From: Phocoena phocoena
Lineage: Eukaryota; Chordata; Mammalia; Artiodactyla; Phocoenidae
NCBI RefSeq assembly: GCF_963924675.1
Contig: NC_089227.1
Coordinates: 49,098,080 to 49,162,079, forward strand
DNA length: 64,000 nucleotides
Direction of reading: 5' to 3'
Positions within the stretch are counted from its first letter, which is position 1. The number at the start of each line of letters is the position of its first letter. The position numbers and the translations under genes were made by a program. Shown here in pieces: positions 1-10,377 of this stretch. Below the pieces are notes generated by a model. That model did no database searches and was not told the origin of the DNA. It worked only from the letters and a program-made list of their open reading frames with translations.

Positions 1-395
1 CTCCAACACTGTTGCCACTACCATGACTATAACCACCAACAAATCACCACAAATACCAACACTATCACCATCATCACCACCACCACCACCATCACAGTCA
101 CTAGCACCACCACTGCTACCATTATGTCTACCACCACCATCACCATTAGCGCCACCACCACCAGCAGCATCAGCACAGTAATCACCCCCACCATCACCAT
201 CATACTAACAACAATCACCATCAAATCACCACCATTACTGCCACCATCACCACCACAACCATCTCCACTGCCACCACCATCGTCCCCTTTACTAACACCA
301 AAACCACCATTACCCCCAAAGCCATCAGCATCACAAGCATCACCACCAATACCAACACTAATACCAAGCATCTCCACCACTACCAACAAACACTC
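1..395. repeat. degenerate CAC/CAT triplet-repeat tract
   Basis: The tract is built almost entirely of CAC, CAT, ATC and ACC triplets on the + strand, with scattered substitutions. It starts before the window, so its true length is unknown. Triplet phasing leaves open frames on both strands: Thr/Ser/Pro-rich on +, Val/Met/Gly-rich on -. These follow from the repeat and are not evidence of a gene. The tract decays into ordinary sequence near 395. The degeneracy suggests an old, slowly eroding microsatellite or minisatellite. Confidence 0.85.
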
Positions 396-732
396 CCTTC
401 TTCCTCTAACAGAGACTAGTTTCTTTAAAATCAAATATCCTCCCAGGAAAAATAACTGATGTGCATAATATCTCCCAAGAGTAAATTTCTTTCCCAACTT
501 CCTCCTACACAGGAGTCATGTCTTCATCAACAAAACCCCTCTCCCAGGACAACTGTCCCCAGTACTTCTGCTACAGATAGTTGCTAAGATATTTTTAAGT
601 TCAAGAAAACCAGAATTAGTTCTATTTTCCATGGTCATGGCAGTAATGTATTTTATAGCATAAAGCATATTTCCAAATTTTAAAAGAATAAAGTTCATAA
701 GATGATGTGCATATTTGAGGGGAATGATTCTA
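396..732. other. non-genic, nothing recognised
   Basis: AT-rich unique sequence. I see no splice-flanked open frame, repeat family or structured RNA here. Confidence 0.5.
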
Positions 733-892
733 AAGCCTTGTTACTTAAAGGATGATCCATAAACCAGCATCATGGGCGTGGAAGCTTGTTAGAAATGCAT
801 AATCTCAGGCCCCACCCCATCTGATAAATCAGAATCTGCATTTTAACAAGATCCCCAGGTGATCTGTGCCACATTCAAATTTGAGAAGCACT
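733..892 (+). mobile_element. MER5A-like hAT-Charlie MITE
   Basis: The core has the family's characteristic words in order: AGCATCATGGGC..., TTAGAAATGC, GCCCCACCCCA, AAATCAGAATCTG, TTTTAACAAG, CCCAGGTGAT and TTTGAGAAGCACT. The copy is almost full length against the ~190-bp family and is diverged at its left end. These non-autonomous DNA transposons moved before the placental radiation, so it is a fossil. The family name is from memory. Confidence 0.7.
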
Positions 893-2600
893 TCCCTAAA
901 TCTCTTAATCAACTCTGTCATTCTGCATATAACAGTGGGTGATTTTTGTCCATTTTTTTGAAGAGCTCACCATAGACTCATTAGAAACATAAAAATATTG
1001 CCTTTTAAATAATAGTATAGAGCTGTTTTCAAATAGCTGAGAATCTAGTTGGCTGATCATTGAGTGATGAAAATAAAAACCAGTTTTCTTTCTTAGGAGA
1101 AGGCAGGCTTCAGTAAGTGGAAGAAATTTTGAGTATATGGAAAAAGGATATCAGAAAAGGGTTTTAAAAAAAAGGTAAAATATGACCAGATATTTGAAAA
1201 ACAACAACAGAGAGAAAACATTCTTTAAATAAAACAGGAATAAAGAGGACGTGGAAAAATGCTGCCCCCCTTTGAAGTAGAAAAGGGAAGACTGGTAAAG
1301 GCTGATGCTCAATTGGCAGACGTTTAACGAGGTTCTGAAGATGTGTTTTTCACCCCCCACCCCCAATGTATATGTATATAGTATCTGTAATCAGTTTAGT
1401 ACTCGGTAGTCAGTTTTTAAGAACAACAAACTTGGTGAAAAGGGTAGTTTAGGAATCACCCCAGGGATGAAACACCTAATTCCTCATGGTCCTTTCTCTC
1501 TTTTAATCCTTGTTCCTAATCATGCTTTCTCGTTATGCTAAAAGACTCCTTTCTCTTTTCAGTTTCCACCTTTGAAACATGTGTGCTCCCTTGTCGTCAT
1601 CTCCCTCTCTAACATATTCGATTAAAAACAATTTCTGAAGTATTTATAGATGCCTACCAGGGGCCTATTCTCCTGTCATTTAGAGTCACAGAATTTTAGG
1701 ACATTAGAGAGGCCCCCCTGATGTAAAGCAGTCCTTCTGTTTCCCTTATAAACTGTGTCCCTTATAAACTGATGTCTCTGTTCTCTCCCTCCGTCTCCCT
1801 ACCAGCCAGGGTTGATGCTGGTGGGGCAGTAGATTCCAAATTTTATACAAACATTTTCATAGATTTAGACTCAATTTTGGCAATCGGGTCAATTATTTCT
1901 CTATTTTTATTTTGCTTTAAGAGTATCTTTTCTCAGTGTTTTACACTGATTCCATTTTATTTTCTACCCTTTAAGTGCCCCCATTCATGTAAACTATCAT
2001 CAAAATAACATTTTTGCTTAAACTACAAACTGGAAAGAATCTGTTATAAATGTTTAAACACAATATCCAAAAAAAAGTTGTATGGACAGTATATTCTATT
2101 GTTACATGATTTTATTTATGTATATTTACCGTGTAATTTAAAATATCACCTCATTTAACACTGGAAAAGGGAAAATTCTATTTCTGGGGCACATAGAGCT
2201 CTGTGTTTGTAACACTCACCCACCCACATCAGAGTCTGTTAGTGCCAGAGCATTAGATTTCAGAGAGACAATAACTAGTAAAAACAAATCTCTTCCCAGG
2301 CAGAATTAATCCCCTCTCTTCCGAGCTCCCAGGGCACTGGAACATACTTCTGCTGCAGATCTTTGCATTATTATTAATTGTTTAAATGGTCTGACTCCTC
2401 TATTAGGCTGTACTGTGCCTGGAAGGCAAAAATCCGCTAGGTGTTCAGTTTGTAGTTGGCTGAAACAAAATATTTTTTGAAAAAGAAAATTTTGTGTCAT
2501 TTAAAAATATATGAATCTGTATAGAATTGCCTATTAAAATAATCTTACGCCTCACTATTTTTTATCTATAAAAATACATATCTCTGCTGAGCAATTACTG
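893..2600. other. non-genic, mostly unique sequence
   Basis: No exon or RNA gene is supported. A weak stretch at about 1680-1740 (CACAGAATTTTAGGACATTAGAGAGG) resembles an ancient repeat also echoed at about 21590-21690 and 31180-31290. I cannot name that family. The rest is AT-rich and featureless by eye. Confidence 0.45.
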
Positions 2601-2606
2601 AATTAA

Positions 2607-2880
2607 AGCCAGTCAAATATATATTAAGCCAGTCAAATGTATATATAAGGGCTTCCCTGGTGGCGCAGTGGTTGAGAGTCCACCTGCCGATGCAGAGCAC
2701 ACGGGTTTGTGCCCCGGTCTGGGAAGATCCCACATGCCACAGAGCGGCTGGGCCCGTGAGCCACGGCCGCTAAGCCTGCGCATCCGGAGCCTGTGCGCCG
2801 CAATGGGAGAGGCCACAACAGTGAGAGCCCCTTGTACCGTAAAAAAAAAAAAAGTATATATAAGCCAGTCTAATATATTA
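2607..2880. repeat. three-copy ~20-bp tandem repeat split by a SINE
   Basis: Units beginning AGCCAGTC occur at 2607-2626, 2627-2648 and 2863-2880. The third unit is separated from the second by the CHR-2 SINE at 2649-2853. Removing the SINE and one copy of its target-site duplication restores three contiguous units. Confidence 0.75.
2649..2853 (+). mobile_element. CHR-2-type SINE (cetacean)
   Basis: Full-length tRNA-derived SINE starting GGGCTTCCCTGGTGG, with A-box-like and B-box-like (GGGTTTGTGCCCC) segments, a CHR body and a terminal A13. A 10-bp target-site duplication GTATATATAA lies at 2639-2648 and 2854-2863. Several substitutions, including a damaged 3' end of the body, suggest moderate age. 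Confidence 0.93.
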
Positions 2881-2919
2881 GATTTCCTATGTTAGAATCT
2901 GGGCTCCTTTGTCAAACCA

Positions 2920-3060
2920 TTAAACATCAGTATCTGCATCTCTACGATGAGAATAATAAGCATACCTACTTCACAGAGTTAAAATGAGATGATACATTGA
3001 AAGCTTAGCAGATAGTAGGTGGTAGGTGTTCATTAAAGCAAATTCAATAAAGCTATTGAT
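2920..3060 (+). mobile_element. MIR SINE fragment
   Basis: The 3' half of a MIR is recognisable from the order GATGAGAATAATAA, ACCTACTTCACAGAGTT, ATGAGATGATACATTGAAAG, GCTTAGCA and GTTCATTAAAG, which matches the family's core and tail. Divergence is high, as expected for this age. Confidence 0.65.
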
Positions 3061-3354
3061 TTTTAATCAGAAAATGGAAAACTAAGAATCATAGATATTA
3101 AAGGTAAGTTTTGCTTTAGTTCTGAGGGAAGTTGTATATTCTCTTGCATTTTAGTACTTTGCCAGCATAACCTGAGACAATCCAAGCCAAAAGGCTAGTG
3201 TAATGTTAGGGTTCTCTCCTAATTTAACTTCATATGGACCAGCCCCCAAAATACCTAAAATTACTGCTCCCTATCCCACTTAGTGCAAGTCAAATACCTC
3301 CTATTTCCGATGTTCCTGGTCACAAATTAAATACAACTAAATTACAGAGAACCC

Positions 3355-3358
<4 letters not shown>

Positions 3359-3406
<48 letters not shown>
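3359..3406. repeat. (CA)24 microsatellite
   Basis: Twenty-four uninterrupted CA units. The purity and length make it likely to vary in length between individuals. Confidence 0.97.
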
Positions 3407-3407
<1 letters not shown>

Positions 3408-6400
3408 CTACAAAAGAATAGATTCCAGACCCTAGTGGGACTTATTTTCATTTATTGAGGGCTGAAGCAGCACTGTATGAGGATTTTACCGGGGAGCTCG
3501 GAATGGCTAGCTCCACCGCGTTCACATCTCAGCTCAAGGTACCTCGTGCCTGCCTGTCGGTCCTCTGCCTATGATCTTCATACTATTGTCAGTATCTAAA
3601 ATCAACAACTTATTTCTTATTTTGTTTATTATATATCTCCATCCTCCCACACGAATGTAAACATTTTGAACTCAATTATTCATTATTTATTAAATGAATT
3701 AATAAATAAATGCATGCATGATTTGCTTCTGCAGTTTTCCTCCTGGGTTCTGAATTTCTCTGTAGAATTCTCTCTAGAAGTTATGAAATATCTGGATATT
3801 TCCTAACTTTAGCAGTGATGGGACAAGTAGTTTCCACTGCTACTTAATGGTGTATGTCCCCACCATCCCCTCCTAACATGAGTTATTTATTCATAAAGTT
3901 AACAGTTAACCCAAGTCAAGTTTATGTAAGCACAATCTGGAAAGACACTTCCTAGTTTAAGTGAAATTTGTTTTTTCCCTGCTAGGAGACACATTCTGCA
4001 GAGAAACACAACTGTGTTATACCCTTTGAAAGATGAAGAGAGAAGAGACAGAAGTGCATCGGCTCCTATTTCCAGAAAAGAGGCACAAAATCAAAGCAGG
4101 AGACTACCCTCAAGAGAACTTAATCTATCAGGTGGAAGTTCAAATTGTTTAAAAAAGAAAATATTTCTTTTTCAACAAGGTGAATTATTATTCTCTCTGT
4201 CATGATGAGGTCTATAAAGCTGTGATGGGTAATTATATAGAGGAAAATCACCAGCTGTTGTCTATTTGGAAGGAGGCTAAAAGAGGAAGAAACAAATGTC
4301 CTCAAATAGATTGTGGGTTCCTTGAGGGTAAGGACTACATATCATATTTTTGGGGTCCCCCATGGGTGGATAGACCAGTGTATTGTGACATAAGGTAATA
4401 TTAAATATGCATTAAATTGTGTGTTGAGGGATTGGACTGTATTTCCATATAAGAAAGACTTTGCTGACTGGGGAGTTACCTAAAGCTAGGAATTGGGTTC
4501 CTGAGAGAGGCCAGAAATTTTTTCTTTAAATTTCTTTTCAAAAGAGAATAAACTCGAATGCAGTTATCCTGATAAATGATTTTTCTTCCAAATATAACAA
4601 AACACATACATTTTTATATACATGACTTTTCTCAGTCCCTGCAAAATGTGACCTTCCCTTACATTATCATATTTAACAAGAACAAGCGTTAGTAGAGCTA
4701 GTTTTTAATAAAGGGCAATCTTCCTTTCACTCACTGCAATTCAAAAATGTCACAATTTTATGGAAAAGTCACTGGAGTCTAGAACCATAAATCGCATTAA
4801 AGTGATACAGCCAAAATCCTGGTTTTGCGGAAGAGTAAACCTTGTCCTGGAGAGACAAGGTTGAGAGGTCTCATAGCCTCTCTCTCTCTTTTTTAAAGAG
4901 GAAAAAGGGACAGAAGGAAAGGGGCAAAGTCTCATAAAGACAGAGAATTTAAAAGTCATAAGTAATCAGAGAAAATTTCAGAAATGTTTGATTATCACAT
5001 TTTAAGATGCTTATTTCCTGAATGCCTCTTTGAAGAACTAATTTTATTTGAAGGCTTATTTGCAAATATAAGGTATTCTATTTGAAGCACGGCTTATTAT
5101 AAACAAGTATCTTAAGATACTTTTTTTTTCCAACAGAATCTTTTTTAATATAAAACAAAGATAAAACACACCTCAACCCTACAATCTGCCAGCATGCCTT
5201 GCTTCTACAAGATGCATGCTTTGTGAGTCAGAAAAAGAAATATACTTTACTTTGTATCTCAGTACACACATACAGATGTAAGTTTCAAGAAACCATTCTC
5301 ACACTTGTCACAGGAGATGAACTCTGTATTTTCTTTTTTACTCCACTTCAGTTTTAAAATACAGCTTGTGCCCTCTCAACTGGTTTCAGAACCCAGTAAT
5401 GGCCTCACGGCATTTCTAAAAACACTGCCAAGCCCTCTTACCAGACCATCCCCAGGTTAATACCCACCCTCCAAGGATCTACAACACTGTATCTACATAG
5501 AAATATTTTGTTAGTGATAAGACAGCAGTAGAGTTAAATTTCTGTAAATGCCAAGTTCTTCTAACAGGTGCAAACCCCTTTGGTGTTCAGTAAACGTCTG
5601 TGGCTGACAGAGTCAATTTTAAACTCTTGAGAGACCAGAGACCCTCATCTTTGATCCCGCTCTCCTCTGTCGTCTTCCCTGAAATCTTCTGCCTGCAGAG
5701 AACTCTCCTTTTTTTTTTTCCCCTCCAATATTGTCTCTAATACACTTAGCACTTTAATTCATCTGGGTCTTTTATGCTTATACCACACACAGTTTAAGGT
5801 TTATAATACACTCATGCCATTTTCTCACTAATTCTTAGACTTTTGCTTTGTCTCTCTTATGGTTAAGGGTTGTGTCCCACACACCTTCAGTAGCTTTATG
5901 GAACCAGGCCCCATCCTGCTCTCAGAATACCAGTTGTCAGTCAGTGATGCAGGATGCCCTAAGATTAACCCCCAACAGAAAAATCTCCCTGTGCTGGCTG
6001 GATCACACAATGCAGAGGACAGCAATACCCTCACTTATCAAAAACTCTCCCTGATTCGTTATTGCCATGATTCGGGCTACAACAGGGAAATGTTCAATGC
6101 TTAGCCCCCAGAAGTTGACCATAGGAGATACTCAAACAACTTTAAAAATTCTCTGCTTGTTTGCATCGAAAAAGGGTAATTAATGTTATGTAAGAGAATT
6201 GTTAAAGGAGGGCATGGTCAGGTGTTGGCTGGTCAGCTGCAGATGGGAAGCAGGGAGCCGTTGAACCAAGGATGATGTCAAAGCACAGAGTGAATACCCA
6301 TATCTACGTCTAGAATTCAGATTTCTTGTATAGGTCTTGTTTGTATTACTGTGTGTGTGTGTGCGTGTGTGTGTTCCTTTGCAAGATTCCTCTCCCAGTT

Positions 6401-6850
6401 GTCCATCTACCTTTCCTCGTCACATCTTCTACTGCTAAATACACCATTCCTACTTAGATGCTCAGAATCAAGGGACTGTAGAATATTCCCCAGCAGGGGT
6501 GGTGCTGTAGGGTTTGAATGCATGGTGAGTCACACACAGCCCGCTGGGTCACCAGACTGGAGGTGGCAAGGAAGGGGGGTGTGGTTATGGAGGGGAGAAA
6601 GAGCCTGGAAAAACAAAACCCCTAATAAGGTCTGGTTGGAGAGCCCATCTGCCCCTGGACTCTCTCTTCCCCTGAAAATCCCCCATCACATGAATTAAGG
6701 GTCCCTGAAGTCCCACTAGGATGGGAAATGGGAGTTCAAAATAGGACAGAAACACACGCACCTTTTGCCTATAGTGTAATGTCTTCAGGGAAGGGATCAG
6801 AGAACAGGTGGGTGCAGGTTGCAGTCCCATTCACAGGGTAACTCTGACGT
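3407..6850. other. non-genic stretch upstream of the CpG island
   Basis: No exon is supported. A tail-like L2 fragment is visible at about 4300-4430 on the + strand (GATTGTGGGTTCCTTGAGGG...), and a short (TG)n tract lies at 6350-6373 with one CG interruption. Open frames of 60-115 codons in this stretch lack similarity to anything I know and have no splice or codon-use support. GC content rises from about 6480 toward the island. Confidence 0.5.
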
Positions 6851-6851
6851 C
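6845..6851 (+). promoter_or_regulatory. CRE-like TGACGTCT
   Basis: Seven of eight bases match the CREB/ATF palindrome TGACGTCA at the upstream edge of the CpG island. A site this short is expected by chance, but the position is suitable. Confidence 0.25.
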
Positions 6852-8018
6852 TGAGTGTTTAGGAGAAACTCGGACTGCCCCGGAAAGTGTGCTGTGTTGC
6901 TGTCTGGCTTTCTTCCCGTCCTATTTGGTTGCTGTTGCCATTATTTCTTTGCTGAGTACATAATGTTGGTAACCTGGACGGTCCACGGCCACCTTGCAGT
7001 CCCGGGACACGGCGGGATGTTGCTTTCTTAGCCCAAAGTCCGTCGAACAGAGTTAGGAAAAAAAGTATCCGCTGCTGCCTTGCCCTATCCAGCGGTGGGC
7101 TAAAGGTTGTTGAGGGCTGTGCGTCCTTGGAACCAACTTGCCCACCTTCCAGAGCGCTCCCGGCAGCAGCCAGAGTAGCACCCTGCCTGGAATCGGATTG
7201 TCCCGGGCTCCTCCTGGCATCAAAGGCTTCGAGGGTGGGAGTAGAGGCGCTCGAGACCCCCGTCTTCCTCACTTATTCACTGTGCTCACTCCCGGTAGGC
7301 TACTGTGCCCACCAGCAGCCCCTACATGAAGGGCGCTGTTCCCCCCAATCCAGCCTGCGCTTTCAGCCCCAGGCAGCTGCCCAAGTCTGACCGCTCTACC
7401 AGCACTTTCCGGACCCCCATGGCCCCTCTTCTTACCTCCGGACTCCCAGCTCCTTCTCTTGCTTCCTCTCAGGACCCCAGTTCCTAGCCAACCGTTTTCC
7501 CACCGATCTCTATCCCACTTTCATCACCGCGCCCACTAGGGACCCTCTCTCCACAGGCTCCCAGGTGGTGCTGTCCCCCGAGCAGTGGTTGAAGGAGCCA
7601 GGGTGGCACGATCTCTAGGGGTAGGTTCTTTGGGAAACTCACCCCTCCGGAATTTGCATCCTCTGGGGAGGGGGACAAGGTTCCCAGAAAGCTATCTCCG
7701 GGGACGGACGAATCCCCCAGCCCAGACTGTTGGGTCTCCCCACCCATTCTCCCCCTCCCCAGAGTCTAACGGGTCCCTCTCCTGCTTCCCGTGTTTACGC
7801 CGCGTTTTACTCTCGGGGGCTCGTGGGGTGAGCCCCAGCCGGCACTCGAGCAAGGCAGCCGTGGCGGGCGCAGCCCCACTCGCGGTACAGGGCGAGAGGG
7901 GCTGGTGCGGAGGCGCTCAGAGCTCTCCTGCTTCCCCTCCCTCTCCAGGGACAGGAGCGGGCTGACGGGGGCGGGGGGCTGGCGCTCATCAATTCCGCTG
8001 CCACCTCCTCTGCTGCCT

Positions 8019-8064
8019 GGGGGGTGGAGAGGGGGGTGTGGATGCGGGCGGGGTAGGGCGGGGG
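8019..8064 (+). promoter_or_regulatory. GC boxes and G-quadruplex-prone cluster
   Basis: Six G-runs of three or more lie within 46 bases (8019-8024, 8031-8036, 8046-8048, 8050-8053, 8056-8058, 8060-8064). Two Sp1-type GC boxes, GGGCGGGG at 8046-8053 and GGGCGGGGG at 8056-8064, are embedded in the cluster. The spacing permits an intramolecular G-quadruplex on the + strand. It lies about 450 bases upstream of the candidate ATG, suiting a TATA-less core promoter. Confidence 0.6.
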
Positions 8065-8138
8065 AGCGGACGAGGATAAGACTTAAGTCGGGAGAAGTTT
8101 GCGCACAGCGCACAGCTGGGAAGGAAGGCGCCGGGAAG

Positions 8139-8322
8139 GTGAGCCTCCTGGACTTTGGGGAGGTTGGAATCAAGCATGGGGATAAAGCAGATGCCTTTTA
8201 GCTTATAACACAAGCTGAGGTTAGGTATAAACTATCACTTAAGGCAGAATTAAAGTGTCAGGAAATCAGGAGGGGGGCAGGAGAAGGAACGCTCCGGACT
8301 AACGGAGTTTTCTCTCCACTAG
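8139..8322 (+). other. possible 184-bp leader intron
   Basis: A strong donor AAG|GTGAGC lies at 8138/8139. A pyrimidine-rich acceptor, TTTTCTCTCCACTAG, ends at 8322. Used together they would remove 184 bases and leave a leader exon ending at 8138 joined to an exon at 8323-8542. No other evidence supports this splice; the leader may equally be unspliced here. Confidence 0.25.
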
Positions 8323-8512
8323 AACGGCCAGTCCCCCAGACACTGGGTGGGCTGCGCCGCGCCGCTCGCGGACCTTCCTGGGTTGGAGAGGTGCGCACAC
8401 TCCGCACCTCACCCAGCGGCTGCCATCTCCTACTCAGGAGATGCGCACTGGAGCCTGAGTTCCTGAGTCTTTGGAGCCACCACCTGCGAATGCCCTTCGC
8501 TTCTACTGAGCC
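8323..8512 (+). other. candidate 5' leader with two small uORFs
   Basis: Sequence between the acceptor-like site and the candidate start codon. It contains uORFs at 8441-8458 (ATG to TGA, five codons plus stop) and 8490-8531 (13 codons plus stop); the second overlaps the main ATG in another frame. The transcription start is unknown, so leader length is inferred. Confidence 0.35.
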
Positions 8513-8542
8513 ATGTCGGGCAGCCCAGTGAGATTACTCCAG
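8513..8542 (+). CDS. candidate first coding exon, MSGSPVRLLQ...
   Basis: ATG at 8513 in the context GAGCCATGT opens ten codons reading MSGSPVRLLQ. The exon ends in phase 0 at CAG|GTAAGG, a near-ideal splice donor at 8543. It lies at the downstream edge of the CpG island, where first exons usually lie, and the sequence after the donor immediately becomes AT-rich and intron-like. I do not recognise the N-terminus and give no function. The C is only at -1 and -2 of the ATG and there is no G at +4, so the start context is moderate. Alternatives are that the whole exon is untranslated, that it belongs to a noncoding RNA, or that the start lies downstream in exon 2. No second exon is identifiable in the remaining 55 kb, implying a very long first intron. 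Confidence 0.4.
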
Positions 8543-10200
8543 GTAAGGAGGGTCTCGGAATGAGTGGGACTTAAAGCTTTGGGATGTTCTCCGGGATGGT
8601 TAACAGTGGAGATGCACCAGATATCTTGTTTTTTGACTGCAAAACTGCAGTTTGATTGTAATGTTTGAGGTTCTGATTAGGGTCAGCTTAGTCGCAGACG
8701 CCTCACCTTACCCTTGATTATAGGAAAGCCAACTGTCCTGGGAGGGTGCTGAAACTTAGGGTTTCATACTGAAGAGTCCTGGGATTTTGTGTGAGTTTTA
8801 CTATGCTGTTAATATCAATGTTCCCACAAAAGTTTTATTCTCCAACTTACTGGGTATGGAAATTACGGGGCTGAAAGTTGTGGATTTTTTCCAAAAGGTG
8901 TTTATTAACTAACAAACAGATAATATCGGCGTCTATGTGATGTGTCATTGTTGTTCTTGATATTGGAAATGAATACAGTGGTGAATGGAGTTGCTTGTTA
9001 AGTCATGTTTTACAGAGAATTATTTTCCAACAATCATTTATGCATAGCAGCCATTCTTCACACCTATTAGGAAAAACATGTTGTGTGCATAGTTTCCAAA
9101 AGGGTACTCTTTTTTCATGATGTTTTTTCCAAGCCTGGGTGAAAGACATCAAGAAAAGCTCTAACATATTAGTTCTTCTTCCCAAAACATTCATTTTCCT
9201 TGAGGTCCAAGGAAATCCATTCAAAGTAAAAAATCAACAATCCAATTAGATTTTTTAACCCATTATTCAGGCTTTATTTTGCAGATCTACTTAAGAAAAG
9301 CTCTGTATGAAAGCTTGAACCTAATATTACATAGTACATGCAAGACTAGAAGGTCGGGTTCTACTGCCGATCTTCAGGAGACCCTGACGGCCATAGTTAA
9401 CCTGAACCAAAGCATCTTTTCAAGGCTATTTGTTAAAATTATTGGGTGATTGAAAGTGAAATGTTCAAAATAAACCAAAGTGTGACCATGTGGTTTCTGA
9501 AACTAATCTTTAAATAGCAGAGTGTCCAAGTTTGAGTGTGTCTTAAATGGTAATAGAAAAGCAAATAGTTCATACATTTGGGCAACCTTGACTTACCCTT
9601 AGAGACAAAGTAAGAATGCTTTTAGTGTTGTGGGATTTATAAAGTATCATTTGTAGTAGTATATTGCTAGCCTACTATGTGACCAGTTGGAGCCCAGCTT
9701 TAAAAAGTCAAAATTGCTGGTTTTCTACACTAGCATTATGAGAGGATCTAAGGTGATTAGATTTGCAAAACATCTTTGCAGTTTGTCAGTATTCTCAGTG
9801 GGCACTCATTTCTACTGAATATTTTAACATAGCTCAAAACCTCCATCAGCCGGGGTTTGCTTTGTTTCCATGCCTCTAATCTACAGTTAATTTCAGAAAC
9901 TATAGCCACAAGAATAATAGTAAGTCATTGTCAAATACTCTAAGATTATTTATTGACCACAGAAACATACTCAATATAGTAAACATGAAATTCTTATTAT
10001 AACTTATTCATAGGAACACATAAATAATCTTAGAGTTGTATTGTTTCATGATGCTTGGAGTTGAAGAAAACTCTGTGCTTGGTGAACTTCTCAGATTCTT
10101 TCAATGTTGACATGAATGAAGATATTATCTACTGTTGGTTTTTATTAGAGTAAAAATGAAATGGAAATAAGAGACTGGTGATATTTTCAATGATAACCTA
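8543..10200. other. proximal intron-like sequence
   Basis: Unique AT-rich DNA follows the donor at 8543. I see no exon or known repeat. It contains the perfect 17-bp inverted repeat at 9937-10036. Confidence 0.5.
9937..10036. repeat. 17-bp perfect inverted repeat, 66-bp spacer
   Basis: The arm at 9937-9953 (ACTCTAAGATTATTTAT) is the exact reverse complement of 10020-10036. The 100-bp unit could fold into a hairpin or be a tiny MITE with its terminal inverted repeats intact. Neither arm resembles a transposon terminus I know. Confidence 0.7.
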
Positions 10201-10202
10201 AG

Positions 10203-10377
10203 CCAGTGTTCTCAACTCGGGCTGCAAATTAGAATCAATGGGAGAGCTTTAAAAAAAAAAAAAGGATGCCCAGACCCTACCCCAAACCAATTAAATCAGG
10301 TTATCTGAGGAAGGGGTTTACATTTTGATGCTTTTTTATGTGATTGTAATGTGCAGCCATGTTGGGAACCACTGACC
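10203..10377. mobile_element. MER5/MER58-like hAT-Charlie MITE
   Basis: The element starts GCCAGTGTTCTCAACTCGG and ends GGGAACCACTGACC, near-complementary termini typical of hAT-Charlie MITEs. Internal words such as GATGCCCAGACCCTACCCCA and TGTAATGTGCAGCCATG fit the family. An internal A13 run interrupts it. The subfamily is uncertain. Confidence 0.65.

Larger units (their letters stand above)
6950..8480. promoter_or_regulatory. CpG island, candidate promoter
   Basis: CpG dinucleotides are frequent from about 6950, densest at 7790-8110 and 8340-8420. They are nearly absent elsewhere in the window outside SINEs. The island ends at a candidate first exon on the + strand. It contains GC boxes and G-runs but no convincing TATA box; the nearest TATA-like word, TATAA, is at 8226-8230. 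This is typical of a housekeeping or developmental vertebrate promoter. The island holds open frames of up to 137 codons on both strands, which GC-rich DNA produces by depletion of stop codons. Confidence 0.85.

Noticed and set aside
27..497. Opposite-strand open frames of 156 and 111 codons in the triplet tract
   Set aside because: Both arise because CAC/CAT-type triplets cannot form stops. The peptides are low complexity and end where the repeat ends.
2649..2720. tRNA gene
   Set aside because: The CHR SINE head has tRNA-like promoter boxes but no complete cloverleaf or anticodon arm; it is a retroposon.
6859..8213. Overlapping open frames of 60-137 codons on both strands in the CpG island
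   Set aside because: GC-rich DNA lacks stop codons by composition. The frames overlap on both strands and show no family similarity.
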